Positions 40,143 to 50,800 of a DNA stretch of 52,803 nucleotides are shown here, piece by piece (within the stretch, counting starts at the first letter, position 1; every line of letters begins with the position of its first letter). The position numbers and the translations under genes were made by a program. The stretch spans positions 1 to 52,803 of the forward strand of contig JAOARW010000020.1 in assembly GCA_025210475.1 (NCBI GenBank), in the 5' to 3' direction. A model generated the notes under the pieces. The model made no database searches, was not told the origin of the DNA, and saw only the letters and a program-made list of their open reading frames with translations. The stretch is from Carboxylicivirga sp. (GTDB lineage: Bacteria > Bacteroidota > Bacteroidia > Bacteroidales > Marinilabiliaceae).

Positions 40143-41657
40143 TTAATTCAACTCAATTTTAAATACGGTTGCAATATTATCCATCTCGCAATCCGGAACT
40201 TCGAGCATAAAATTTCGAATAGCCATTCGCCATTTAGCTTCAGTTCCAGAGCCCATAACTGTTATTTTCTTGATGCCATCAGCCGGAAAGAAATCGTGTT
40301 TAGCCAAATATCTTATCTCAATTTCACTGCCTACTTCAGGTTTACCAAGCATAAACAGATACAAGGTTTTTCCATCTTTAGATTGTGAGAAGCGACCGTC
40401 TTTTGCTGTATACTCAACTGTAGCCGACTGACCACCAAAATGACCATCTTTTGCTTTAGCATTTCCAAAACCATAGAAATCGAAAGGACGGGTTTCGTAA
40501 ACAGCTTCTTCATGCTTTTTCATCCATCTACCTATTTCCTTTAAAATATCGCGTTGTTCCTGGTTTATAATGCCGTTGGCCATTGGCGAGACGTTTAAAA
40601 GAACAATTCCATTCTTACTCCAAACATCAATCATGTTGCGAACAACCATATCAGCAGGCTTGTACTTTTGACCTTCGGTGTAGCACCAGGTCGTGGTACT
40701 TAAAGTAACGTCGGTTAACCAAAGTGATTCCGATAAATCTTTCTTACCTCCTTGCTCAATGTCTAATACACCTATGCCTTTGGGTAAGTCATTTTGCTTA
40801 TAAGCAATGGTCACTTGCTGGTTCTTCTTTTTTGCTTCATTAAGGTAATAAACCACATACTTCTGGCGGTATTGCTCCGGAATCAGGTTTAACCATGAGT
40901 CAAACCACATCATATCTGGCGAATACTGATCGATAACTTCCTTTAGTTGATCGAACCAATATTGATCAAAGGCCTCTTCAGATAGGTTACCATAAAACTT
41001 CGCTGTATCGGGATGCGTTGATGATGTTGCACATTGCGGATGATAAGCAAAGTGACTATTGTAATTAACCCACTTAGACGAGTCACCTTCATGACGTTGG
41101 CGTAAACGCGCATGGTGAAACGAGGTAAAAAATTTCATCCCGCGTTTCTTAATCGATTTTTCCAATTCACCGGTTATATCCGTTTTTGGCCCTTTATCAG
41201 CAGCATTCCATGGGTTCACTTTACTGTTCCACATGGCAAAACCATCGTGGTGCTGTGCACAAGGTCCGGCAAACTTAGCGCCGGCATCTTTAAATAATTG
41301 TGCCCAATCATCCGCATCAAAATGCTCACCTGTTAACATTGGAATAAAATCGTGATAATTGAATTCCGATGGTTTACCATATCGTTTCGTATGAGACCGA
41401 ATCACACCATTGTTATTATCCTGATACAAAAAGAAAGGATACCAGGCTCCACCCCTTGCCGGCACAGAATATAATCCCCAATGGAAATAGATGCCTAACT
41501 TGGCATCTTTAAACCATTCAGGATCGGCTTTATGCTGAGCTAATGATGCCCAATTCGCCTCGTATTTTTTAGCTATAGTACTTTCTCTCTTCTGCTGACA
41601 AGAGAAAAAAGATATAAGCATTAAACCAACTATTATCTTATTCGATAAAAATTTCAT
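40143..41657 (-). CDS. GH29 alpha-L-fucosidase (first copy)
   Basis: The 504-residue lipoprotein (Cys20) has the GH29 barrel with LGIYFHWGLYSVPA (about 54-67), the QHHDGFAMW segment (135-143), the nucleophile Asp253 in MMWFDSW and a C-terminal beta-sandwich. In the GH29 family the HHDGF loop and the WFD motif bind fucose. It is one of three fucosidases in the cluster, placed 15 bases after a sulfatase and 73 before the GH95 gene. This order (sulfatase, GH29, GH95, then lyase) would let sulfate and fucose be stripped before backbone cleavage. Confidence 0.94.
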   Translation of the reverse strand: MKFLSNKIIVGLMLISFFSCQQKRESTIAKKYEANWASLAQHKADPEWFKDAKLGIYFHWGLYSVPARGGAWYPFFLYQDNNNGVIRSHTKRYGKPSEFNYHDFIPMLTGEHFDADDWAQLFKDAGAKFAGPCAQHHDGFAMWNSKVNPWNAADKGPKTDITGELEKSIKKRGMKFFTSFHHARLRQRHEGDSSKWVNYNSHFAYHPQCATSSTHPDTAKFYGNLSEEAFDQYWFDQLKEVIDQYSPDMMWFDSWLNLIPEQYRQKYVVYYLNEAKKKNQQVTIAYKQNDLPKGIGVLDIEQGGKKDLSESLWLTDVTLSTTTWCYTEGQKYKPADMVVRNMIDVWSKNGIVLLNVSPMANGIINQEQRDILKEIGRWMKKHEEAVYETRPFDFYGFGNAKAKDGHFGGQSATVEYTAKDGRFSQSKDGKTLYLFMLGKPEVGSEIEIRYLAKHDFFPADGIKKITVMGSGTEAKWRMAIRNFMLEVPDCEMDNIATVFKIELN

Positions 41658-41672
41658 TCTTTAATTATTTCT

Positions 41673-43235
41673 CTAGTTATAGTTAAGATAGTCTTGCCCT
41701 ATCTTTTTAGTGTACCACACATCCTCTGTTTCCTTCAGAAGCTTAACCAATCCGGTTTGTAAAGTCTTTAGTAACTCAGCTGGTACCTCTTCGTCTGTAA
41801 TTCGATTAATCTGATAAGGATCTTTAATATTATCGTACACAAACGATTCAACGATTTTGCCTTTCTCTTCTACAACAACATAGGTGTAATCGCCAGTATA
41901 AATACCTCGTTTATTATAGCCAATATATAGCGCTCCATTGGGTCGTTTAACTTTATTGGATCCGGCATCAACTAATAGTGACGAATAATCGACTCCTTGA
42001 ACACTAGTTGGAATATCCTTTTCCATTCCTGCCAAGCCTAAAATTGTTGGCATTACATCCGGTACACTTAAGATCAGGTCATCAATGCGGTGTTTTAACT
42101 TATCGCCCCATTTTATAATGAAAGGAATATTGAAGGACTCAAATTCAGGTACATTCTTACCATTTCCTTTACTTCTGCCATCCGTTGCATGACTTCCCAA
42201 CATCTCACCATGATCGGAAGAAAACACAACAATGGTATTATCATCCAGTCCCAGTTCGCTAATCTTATCCAAAACCAAACCAATGTAGTAATCAGTGGCG
42301 CTCACATTGGCAAAGTAATATGGTGCGTGTGCTCCCGACAGCGTATCAGCATTCTCTCTAACTAACAGGCCATCCATATCCACTTTACCTCCATTTGTAT
42401 ATTGATCGAAGAACTCCATTTTAGTGTGTTCTTCTGTCCATGGATTATGCGGAGGATTTAACGACCAGGTGATAAAAAATGGTTTTGATTTATCACGCTG
42501 TCCATGCGTATTATCAAGGTATTTTAGAATAACCTCAGCTTCCGACTCGGCATTAAAACGCTTTGGAAAATTTCGCTCTCCATCCTTTTTACCATTATTC
42601 ACCACAGGATCGCTTGAATAGCACATAGGATTCATATGACTATCTTTAATATTTTGATAGAAATAGGTGAATCCATGTCTGTCTTTTCCGGGTGGAACAT
42701 AAGTGTCGTAGGCGTTGATAAAATGGCCACCTGGTTCTTCGGTAGTACCATGGTAAGTACCATTCTTATCAAACAAAGGTTCGGTTCTTTGCCAATGACA
42801 TTTACCAATGTAAGCTGCTTCATAGCCTTTTTTCACCAATACATCACTGATACACTCAGCATCTGTTTTAAGCTGCTCCGTTCTTGTTTTATGGCAATTG
42901 GCTGCAACCCCATTTTTACTTGGGTACATACCCGATAAAAGCATGGCTCGATAAGGACTGCATAAAGGGAAGTTACTAATTGATCGTGAAAACACGATGC
43001 CATTACTGGCAAACTTATCAATGGCAGGCGTTTTAACCGGGTCAGGCTCTCCCTGCAGGTGTTTTGCATTATCACCCTGTGACCAAAACCCTAAACTTGT
43101 TTGACGAAGCTGATCTGGGAATATTAAAATAATGTTTGGCTTATTTTGTATTGCTTTATCAGCCTTTTTACACCCTATAGCTGATATTAAGGTAACAAAT
43201 ACAAGTAATGTATACTTTGAAAAGAACTTGTTCAT
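41673..43235 (-). CDS. S1-family sulfatase lipoprotein, possible 4-O-sulfatase
   Basis: The 520-residue lipoprotein sulfatase (lipobox Cys22) has metal ligand D41 in FPDQLRQ, signature CSPYR with the modifiable Cys at 92, and FSSDHGEMLGSHAT as second metal site. The DQLRQTSLGFW start and DHGEMLG resemble the group that contains Bacteroides chondroitin 4-sulfatases (tentatively S1_27); this is a resemblance from memory. It is separated from the other six sulfatases and instead adjoins GH29/GH95 and the GH3 gene. It could act early, on sulfated polymer or branches. The 220-base upstream gap holds a structured element. Confidence 0.92.
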   Translation of the reverse strand: MNKFFSKYTLLVFVTLISAIGCKKADKAIQNKPNIILIFPDQLRQTSLGFWSQGDNAKHLQGEPDPVKTPAIDKFASNGIVFSRSISNFPLCSPYRAMLLSGMYPSKNGVAANCHKTRTEQLKTDAECISDVLVKKGYEAAYIGKCHWQRTEPLFDKNGTYHGTTEEPGGHFINAYDTYVPPGKDRHGFTYFYQNIKDSHMNPMCYSSDPVVNNGKKDGERNFPKRFNAESEAEVILKYLDNTHGQRDKSKPFFITWSLNPPHNPWTEEHTKMEFFDQYTNGGKVDMDGLLVRENADTLSGAHAPYYFANVSATDYYIGLVLDKISELGLDDNTIVVFSSDHGEMLGSHATDGRSKGNGKNVPEFESFNIPFIIKWGDKLKHRIDDLILSVPDVMPTILGLAGMEKDIPTSVQGVDYSSLLVDAGSNKVKRPNGALYIGYNKRGIYTGDYTYVVVEEKGKIVESFVYDNIKDPYQINRITDEEVPAELLKTLQTGLVKLLKETEDVWYTKKIGQDYLNYN

Positions 43236-43359
43236 GTGTTTACTTTTATCCTTAATTTCTATTTAATCATTCCTAAAATCTATCAACTTCATAATTATCT
43301 TCTCCAAAAAAGTATCGAATAATTATTAAAGACCACTCCCTTATTCTTTAAAAACTAAG

Positions 43360-43422
43360 TCGATACACCGTCATATGCAATACCACCTTTTCCTATTTGC
43401 ATAAAATCTGACAGCATATCGA
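43360..43422 (-). repeat. Nested inverted repeats forming a long interrupted stem
   Basis: In the 220-base gap between GH3 and sulfatase genes, three pairs of arms nest in order: TCGATA (43360-43365) with TATCGA (43417-43422), GTCA (43370-43373) with TGAC (43409-43412), and TATGCAA (43374-43380) with TTGCATA (43397-43403). Together they give 17 paired bases with one symmetric internal loop and one bulge around a 16-base apical loop. No T-run follows, so it is not an ordinary terminator. I see no promoter box or small gene in the rest of the gap. Confidence 0.5.
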
Positions 43423-43455
43423 ACTTAATCAGGTTAGTTTTCATGGAAGGGGGTA

Positions 43456-45798
43456 CTATAAAATTCTTATCTTTTGATTACATGTGATATTCTCTGAGCT
43501 GTTGCCAACCATAATTTCAAATTCTCCACTCTCAACAACTTTCTCTAAATCTTTATCATACAGATATAGCTCATTAACAGGAACCCTTAACTCTACAGAT
43601 TGGGTTACACCTTTGGCAACTTTTACCTTTTTAAAACCTTTTAATTCCATTACCGGTGTTGTTACAGAACTAAACAGATCATTTACATATAACTGTACAA
43701 CTTCAGCTCCATCTTTATCACCTGTGTTCTTCAGGTCAACTGTTACTGTAATTGTATCGTCCTTTGCATACTTTTGCTTGTCTAGTTTCATGTTCTTAAT
43801 TTCAAAAGAGGTATAACTTAGACCGAAACCAAATGGATACAATGCTTTGGGCGATGAGAAAACATAATCTCTACCAGGCTTTTCAGGCGTACCAGGCTTG
43901 TGATAATACCCATGACCTGAAGGCTTATAATTGTAACTTGAAGGACAATGGCCAGCACTACGTGGGAATGTTACAGGTAACTTACCAGATGGATTTATTT
44001 TTCCAAATAACATATCCGCAACAGCTTCACCACCCATTTCTCCAGGATACCAAGCCTCTACAATTGCATCAACATTATCTTTCATCCATGGAATGCTGTA
44101 AGCACGCCCGTTTAACATCACTACAATAACAGGTTTCCCTGTTGCATGGATTGCCTTCACTAAGTCTAATTGAATACCCGGCAAAGACAGATCAGCTCTA
44201 TCAAAACCTTCACCACAGGTATTGATATCACCAGTACCACCTCCCCAGCCTATTCCTGAAAGAATGGCCGAAGTACCACCAACCACTACAACGGCAACAT
44301 CGGCTTTTTGGGCATTTTCAACGGCCGCTTGAATTCCTGAACGATCCAGTTTAGTAATATCACAACCTTCGGTGTACAACACATCATTTTTGTTTATGAC
44401 TTGCCTGATTCCTTCAAGTACTGTAATACCATCCTCTTTTCGTTTCGAATAACTATAATCACCAAATTGAACCCGATCAGCATTCGGACCACATACTGCC
44501 ACGCGCAGCTTCTTATTACTCAAAGGCAAGGTATTATTCTCATTCTTCAATAAAACAATTGACTCATCAGCAATCTTCTTAGCCAAGGCTATGTGCTCTT
44601 TATTATTAATAACCGACTTTACCTTTTTCTCATTCACATATGGATTTTCGAATAAGCCTGCTTTAAACTTAGCGCGCAAGATTCGTTTCACAGCCTGGTC
44701 TATAACAGCCTCATCCAGACTATTTTCCTCCACTAATTCCTGAAGGTATCCATAACACTTATCAGAAGGCGCTTCTAAATCAACCCCTGCTTTAATACTC
44801 TGAAGAGCTGCATCTTTGTTTGTTTCTGCTACTTTCTGAAAATATTGCATCATCGAAATACCTTCATAATCAGAAAAAACAAATCCATCAAAATTCCATG
44901 TCTTTCTTAAGATATCATATAAAAGATAACTGTTCTTGTGAGCTGGAACACCATCCAATTCATTATATGAAGGCATGATGGCTGAAACATTGGCTTCTTT
45001 TACTGCTGCTTCAAATGGAACAAGGTGCAACGACCACAATTCTCGCTTACCAATAGGTGCAGGTCCCAAATTGATTCCGGCAACCGGTACACTGTAAGCA
45101 GCAAAGTGTTTGGCCATACACATTACGTTCTCATTTTCGATTTTGCCGCTTTTGCCCTGCATTCCGTTAATATAGGCCACACCCATACGTGAAGTCAGGA
45201 AAGGATCCTCTCCGTATGTTTCTTCAACGCGTCCGAAACGCTGGTCGCGAGCCAAATCAAGAACAGGCGCTAAGGCTTGTTTGACACCAACAGAACTAGC
45301 TTCTTTGGCAATGGCTATTCCCATTTCTTCAATTAATTCAGGATTCCAAGTCGAACCCATACCAATGGCTTGCGGAAAAACAGTAGACCCAACAGCCAAG
45401 TGCCCATGTAATGTTTCAGCAATTAACAGTCCTGGTATACCCAATCGAGTTTCTTCAACTAAGTAGTTTTGTGCTTCATTGTATACGCGAGCAATATCTT
45501 CTGTATAGATAAACGGACTTTCGATGGTTCCGGCGCCTTTATTACCGAAAATTCTTTCAAGGGTTCCATCCTCAAACTTCCCATCTACTAATTGTCTCGA
45601 CAAATTACATTGCCTGAGCTGTCCAACCTTTTCTTCAAGAGTCATTCGGGCAATTAAATCATCAACTCTTTCTTCAATTGAAAGATTACTATTTTGATAA
45701 GGATATTTACTTTGTACATTTAGCTGAATACAGCAAATCAGAAATATGATTCCTCCTATAAATTTGTTCATCTTTATTAGTTTATATATCCAATACAT
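43456..45798 (-). CDS. GH3 beta-glycosidase
   Basis: The 780-residue enzyme has the GH3 three-domain plan: TIM barrel (about 40-375), alpha/beta sandwich (about 400-620) and a fibronectin-III-like C-terminal domain. The nucleophile is Asp310 in GFVFSDYEG; AKHFAAY (229-235) and GRVEETYGEDP (189-199) are substrate-binding motifs. A likelier start is Met10 (MNKFIGG), giving a better signal peptide. Most relatives are beta-glucosidases or beta-xylosidases; N-acetylhexosaminidase-type GH3 proteins lack this two-domain active site. In this locus a beta-xylosidase role on the proteoglycan linkage region is one option. It is the first enzyme gene after the SusC/D terminator. Confidence 0.94.
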   Translation of the reverse strand: MYWIYKLIKMNKFIGGIIFLICCIQLNVQSKYPYQNSNLSIEERVDDLIARMTLEEKVGQLRQCNLSRQLVDGKFEDGTLERIFGNKGAGTIESPFIYTEDIARVYNEAQNYLVEETRLGIPGLLIAETLHGHLAVGSTVFPQAIGMGSTWNPELIEEMGIAIAKEASSVGVKQALAPVLDLARDQRFGRVEETYGEDPFLTSRMGVAYINGMQGKSGKIENENVMCMAKHFAAYSVPVAGINLGPAPIGKRELWSLHLVPFEAAVKEANVSAIMPSYNELDGVPAHKNSYLLYDILRKTWNFDGFVFSDYEGISMMQYFQKVAETNKDAALQSIKAGVDLEAPSDKCYGYLQELVEENSLDEAVIDQAVKRILRAKFKAGLFENPYVNEKKVKSVINNKEHIALAKKIADESIVLLKNENNTLPLSNKKLRVAVCGPNADRVQFGDYSYSKRKEDGITVLEGIRQVINKNDVLYTEGCDITKLDRSGIQAAVENAQKADVAVVVVGGTSAILSGIGWGGGTGDINTCGEGFDRADLSLPGIQLDLVKAIHATGKPVIVVMLNGRAYSIPWMKDNVDAIVEAWYPGEMGGEAVADMLFGKINPSGKLPVTFPRSAGHCPSSYNYKPSGHGYYHKPGTPEKPGRDYVFSSPKALYPFGFGLSYTSFEIKNMKLDKQKYAKDDTITVTVDLKNTGDKDGAEVVQLYVNDLFSSVTTPVMELKGFKKVKVAKGVTQSVELRVPVNELYLYDKDLEKVVESGEFEIMVGNSSENITCNQKIRIL

Positions 45799-46159
45799 AT
45801 TTGAATGCTAAATTAAATTTATGCTTCTCTTAAGGGTATCACAATCATTCAAAACTCGTAAAAAATCGTACAATGCCCACGTATTAAGGCGCACAAGGAA
45901 ACGATCACTGATAAAAAAGGTGATTTCAAATACCCAAAATCATATCAAAAACAACCTGGATAATCTCAATTGTGAAGAAATTATCGAAATAAGGCTGTTC
46001 TATTGGGAATTAGTTCTTTCTATTATTTTAAGGGTTCAATTATATAACAAAACAACCCTTCCAAGCAATTTTTGGAAAGGTTGTCTCTAATCTAATTAAT
46101 AAATCCAAACAGTCAATCTGTCAACCTAAAGTTGATCAGGTTTGTAATAAATTCTATTC
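45799..46159. other. 361-base intergenic region between SusD and GH3
   Basis: Apart from the terminator at 46052-46084 I find no supported gene. An 89-codon plus-strand reading frame spans 45821-46090 but has no recognisable motif and runs through the terminator. I find no TAnnTTTG box on the minus strand ahead of GH3. The enzyme operon must use a degenerate promoter here or depend on read-through from susD. Confidence 0.6.
46045..46084 (-). terminator. Intrinsic terminator after SusC/SusD
   Basis: On the minus strand ACAACCTTTCCA (46084-46073) and TGGAAGGGTTGT (46063-46052) form a 12-bp stem with one mismatch or wobble, and TTTGTTATA follows. It begins 76 bases after the susD stop. It would let susC/susD be made in excess over the downstream enzymes. 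Confidence 0.75.
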
Positions 46160-47839
46160 TTACCACCCAGTTTTTTGGTCGAGCATATTATTTATTTCTA
46201 CTTCTTGCAATGGATATGGTAATGTCAAGTGCTTGGCAGGATCAAAATTATTACCTGAGCGTAAATACGAAGCATGTTGCTCATTATTTGCTTTGAAAGC
46301 CGGATCACCTTTAATGATCTCATTGCTTTCCTGTAACTTCTCACCTAATAATCCCCATCGGATTAAATCTTGCTTTCTCAATCCTTCAAAACACAACTCC
46401 CTTGCCCTTTCATCAACTAATTCTTTAAAGAAAGCATCTGAGTCGGCAACTACAGCAGGTTTTTCATCCTCCAATTTGCTTAAACCGGCTCTTTCTCTCA
46501 CCTCATTTATACAAGCAATGGCTTTCGCACTAGGTGCACTACTTAATGCATTATCGGCTTCTGCGTACATTAATAAAACATCGGCATAGCGTAAAACTGG
46601 AAAGTTAACAGATGTAAAGTTCTGAGTTAAGGTTGGACTTAATTCCAAAACAACATATGGCTCTGCAACTCCATCCACTAAATCATTGTCAAGGTCTTCC
46701 CAGTTTAATGGTTCCCATCGACGAAACTTAGCTGGACAATATTGGGCAGCCATCGCGTTAGGTACTCGCTTAACATCTCCTTTGTTTGTATAATGATACG
46801 TAGCAATATTCCACGCCAAGCGCTCATCTTCGTTATCATACAAACTCTCTAATGCTGGTGAAACATTTTCGAAGGCATAGGCAGATGGATAGCCATTTTG
46901 TCCACCACCATATGAAAAAGCCACTCCATTGATTGCACCAATTCGTCCATGTGTCTCCAGTCCTAAATCTCGTAAATAAGCAAACGAAATTTCAAATATA
47001 GATTCATTTAAATCATACTTATTTTGCACATAACTTAAGAAGTGAGTGCGATAGCCACCTCCTTCAGCTGAAGCCTGTGTTAAACCATGAAATCCGTCTT
47101 CCATAATTATCTCACACTCATGTTTGGCTTCTTCGTAATGATCTTCATTCAACGGATAACCAGACATACGTAAATAAACACGTGCCAACAAACCATGAGC
47201 TGCCATATTACTGGCACGTCCCTTGATATATTTGCTATCAGATGGATGATACAAATTATCTGCAGCAAACGAAAAATCTTTCACTACCTGTTCGTAAATT
47301 GTTTTAGCTGGCGAGGCTGCAAAATTATTAGCATTTTGATCCTTAGTAAAATCTAAGCGCAGTGGCACATCACCATACCAATTGGTAAGGTGAAAATAAC
47401 ATAAGCCTCTAATAAATTTAGCTTCTCCCAATAAACGATTATAATCTTCTTCTTCAAAAGCATCTTTTTGAATCTTGGCCATAAACATATTCGTCATATT
47501 TATACACGAATACAAAGTAGTCCACAATTCCTTAACATACTTATCAGCCGAAGTATGTCTGTACAATGCTACGGTCCAGGCTTCATTCCATCGTTTCCCA
47601 TAGTACCCCTCATCGGTACCAGCTTCCATTAATATCGAAAATGCCTGTCCATAAACTTTATCACTTGCCAAATAGGAGTACATACCTGCCAATGCAATAT
47701 TTGCTTCTTGTTCTGTTTTATAGAAGTCATTTACCTCCCAGCTTGATTTAGGTTTCACCTCAATCTCAGTACAAGCGCTTATAAAGCTACCCGTTATTAG
47801 CGTTACAATGAATATCTTAAATATATTTTTCATGATCAT
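46160..47839 (-). CDS. SusD/RagB-family glycan-binding lipoprotein
   Basis: The 559-residue surface lipoprotein (lipobox Cys23) pairs with the SusC encoded 7 bases upstream and binds oligosaccharides for import. It has the TPR-like helical core with ILMEAGTDEGYYGKRW near 65-80 and the C-terminal family segment RARELCFEGLRKQDLIRWG. Length is typical. Met3 is an alternative start. It belongs to the glycan locus rather than the ECF-linked pair at the left end, with which it shares only general family likeness. The bound ligand is presumed to be the sulfated glycan processed by the downstream enzymes. Confidence 0.94.
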   Translation of the reverse strand: MIMKNIFKIFIVTLITGSFISACTEIEVKPKSSWEVNDFYKTEQEANIALAGMYSYLASDKVYGQAFSILMEAGTDEGYYGKRWNEAWTVALYRHTSADKYVKELWTTLYSCINMTNMFMAKIQKDAFEEEDYNRLLGEAKFIRGLCYFHLTNWYGDVPLRLDFTKDQNANNFAASPAKTIYEQVVKDFSFAADNLYHPSDSKYIKGRASNMAAHGLLARVYLRMSGYPLNEDHYEEAKHECEIIMEDGFHGLTQASAEGGGYRTHFLSYVQNKYDLNESIFEISFAYLRDLGLETHGRIGAINGVAFSYGGGQNGYPSAYAFENVSPALESLYDNEDERLAWNIATYHYTNKGDVKRVPNAMAAQYCPAKFRRWEPLNWEDLDNDLVDGVAEPYVVLELSPTLTQNFTSVNFPVLRYADVLLMYAEADNALSSAPSAKAIACINEVRERAGLSKLEDEKPAVVADSDAFFKELVDERARELCFEGLRKQDLIRWGLLGEKLQESNEIIKGDPAFKANNEQHASYLRSGNNFDPAKHLTLPYPLQEVEINNMLDQKTGW

Positions 47840-47846
47840 CCTTCAA

Positions 47847-50800
47847 TTAAAATGTTAATTCAATACTACCTGAAAGTGTTACACTTTGTGGATATGCTGA
47901 ATAGTCTAATTTAGGTGTTAAAGCACCATAGCGCCCAACTGACACATCTGGATCATAACCAGAGTAATTTGTCCATGTATATAGGTTCTGTGCCGAGAAT
48001 GATAAACGACATCTCTGAATGTTAATTCTTTCCAATAATGTTTTAGGTAAGTTATAACCAAACGAAATTGTTTTTAACTTCAAATACGAACCATCTTCAA
48101 TATAACGATCATCCACCTGGTTTCCTTTTGGAGGTGCACCATATACTGTATTGTACAAGATAGTACCAACATTAGTATCTGTATTGAATGGAGTCCATGA
48201 ATCTGCTCTATCAGGGAACCCACTTTGTGGTCTTGCACCAGGCACATCAAACACAACCTTATTAGCATTTAGTATATCAAATCCATATGACCATTGGAAG
48301 AAAACCTGCAAATCAAAATTCTTGTATTTAAAATCGTTAGTAAATCCACCAAAATGATCTGGATGCGGATCTCCAATAACCACTCGATCTTCCTGATTAA
48401 CTGTACCATCACCATTCTGATCTACAAAACGAACACTACCTGGTCCAACTGGTAAAGCCCCATTATCGGGTATTCCTTCTTTCAACACATAAGTTTGTGA
48501 AGCATTATCCCAATTAAAATCATCGACCTGATAAATACCATCATACTTTAATCCATACATCATACCAACGGGCTGCCCAACTTCTGTAATATATTGATAT
48601 TCGGAATAGCCATTAAGCCAATTTGGGTTAGTATAAATTGCTTCTTGTCCGTCATTCAATTTTACAGTCTTATTCTTATTGAACGAAATATTAAAGTTTG
48701 TTTTCCACTCAAAATCACGTCGCTTAATATTAACCGTATTAATAGCAATTTCTAATCCTTGATTCTGTACTTGTCCAATATTTTGCTGCACTTTATCAAA
48801 ACCTGTACTTAGAGCCATCTCTGCATCAAGTAATAGGTCTTTAGTATTCTTAACGTAGTAATTAACATCACCACTTATCCTCTGACTAAGGAAACCAAAG
48901 TCCAATCCAACATTAATTTGTTCTGTTGTCTCCCAGCGTAAATCAGGTACACCAAGATTCGTTTGATAAGCACCAGGTGCAAAACTCTCTCCGTCGCCCC
49001 ACACAAATCCACTTCTATAATCAATTCCTAGCAGGTTAAATGCGTCATAATCACCAATTCGATTATTACCTGTTAATCCCCAACCTGTGCGCAATTTCAG
49101 GTTCGAGAAAACATTAAGGTCTTTAATAAAAGACTCTTCCATAATTCTCCAACCGAATGAGAAAGAAGGGAAATAACCCCACTGGTTTTCTTTTCGGAAT
49201 TTGGATGATGCATCGGCCCTGAAGTTAGCTGTCATTAAATAACGATCGGCAAACGAATAATGCACTTTTCCAAAGTACGAAATCAATTGGTTTTCGTTAA
49301 AACTCGTTCTTGGAATAGATGGCGACACGCCGATTCCAATATTATCTATACCGAAAGCGTCTGTTGGAATTTCTGAATTCTGCATCCAGCCGTACTCCTG
49401 AGTCCTTGATTGTGCTTCAAAACCTCCTAACAACTGATACTTATGCTTTCTCACCTTCTTATCATACACTAATGTATTAGAAGTAGATAAGTTTTCGTAT
49501 TTGCGATTCGTTACGGTTCCTTTTATATGCCCATTGCCTCTTGAACCTTGCAAGGTATTAGCTCCATAGAATACCGATTCTTTACGAATGTCAGTCTGGT
49601 AATTGGCATTTAAACGTAAAGTTAATCCTTGCAATATTTTGTAGTTTAATCCAAGACCACCTCGTACAACATCTTGCTTTCTTTGTCTATCAGTACCATT
49701 TAAATTTTTAACCGGGTTAAAAAGGTACTTGTAACTAGGATCCAAAGGGTCGTAACCACCTTCTTCTCTTCCGTCGTTATTTATTGGCTCAACCGGACGA
49801 AATTGAATGGCATCACGGATAACACTTGTATAACTGTTACCTGAGATATTAATACCTGAACGCTTAATTCTTGAATACTGAATATTACCATTAAAACTTA
49901 ATTTCTTATTTACCTTATGCGTAAATCTTAAGTTATTAATAATCTTATTAAAACCAGTATTGATTAAGGTACCTTCCTGTTTAAGGTACTCACCTCCATA
50001 ATAGATGGTCGACTTTTCATTACCTCCACTGATGGTGAAATTATAATTCTGTAGCATGGCTTGTCGGAAGATCTCGTCTTGCCAGCTCGTACCTTTTTCA
50101 TTAATATACAATTCAGGATCGACCCACTGTGTTAAAAACGACTTCACGTAACTACCCGGAACATAGCCATCTTTTGCATAGGCGACATTTTTCTGATATT
50201 TTGCGTACTCATAAGGGCTTAATACTTCCAAACGATTTGGAACATATTGCACACCAAATGTACCACTTACACTAATGTCCGTTTTACCATCGCTTCGCCC
50301 CTTTTTTGTAGTAATAATTATTACACCATTTGCACCTCTTGAACCATAAATTGCTGTTGCCGATGCATCTTTCAGTACATCAAAGCTTTCAATATCTTTT
50401 GTACTAATACTTGCTGGATCGAATCCCTCCAAAGGTATACCATCAACTACATAAAGAGGAGAGTTATCGCCCGTAATTGAGTTTCCTCCTCGAATTACGA
50501 TATTCAAACCTTCACCAGGTGTACCATCAGCGGATGACACTAATACACCTGATACTCTACCTGCTAAGGCCTGATCGAAGTTGGCAGTTGGAGTTTTTAC
50601 AATATCAGCTACTTTTACACTAGCCACTGCACCTGTCAGGTCTTTCCTCTTGGTAGTACCATACCCCACAGCAACCACTTCATTTAAGGCAATATTCGCA
50701 GAAGTCATAACTACATTAATGACACTTTGAGTTCCTACTTGCTTTTCTGCATCATCAAAACCAATAAAGTTAAAAACAAGGATATCAGTATCTTTTACAT

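Noticed and set aside
45821..46090. 89-codon plus-strand reading frame in the SusD-GH3 gap
   Set aside because: It has no recognisable motif, a composition typical of non-coding AT-rich DNA, and runs through the susD terminator hairpin.
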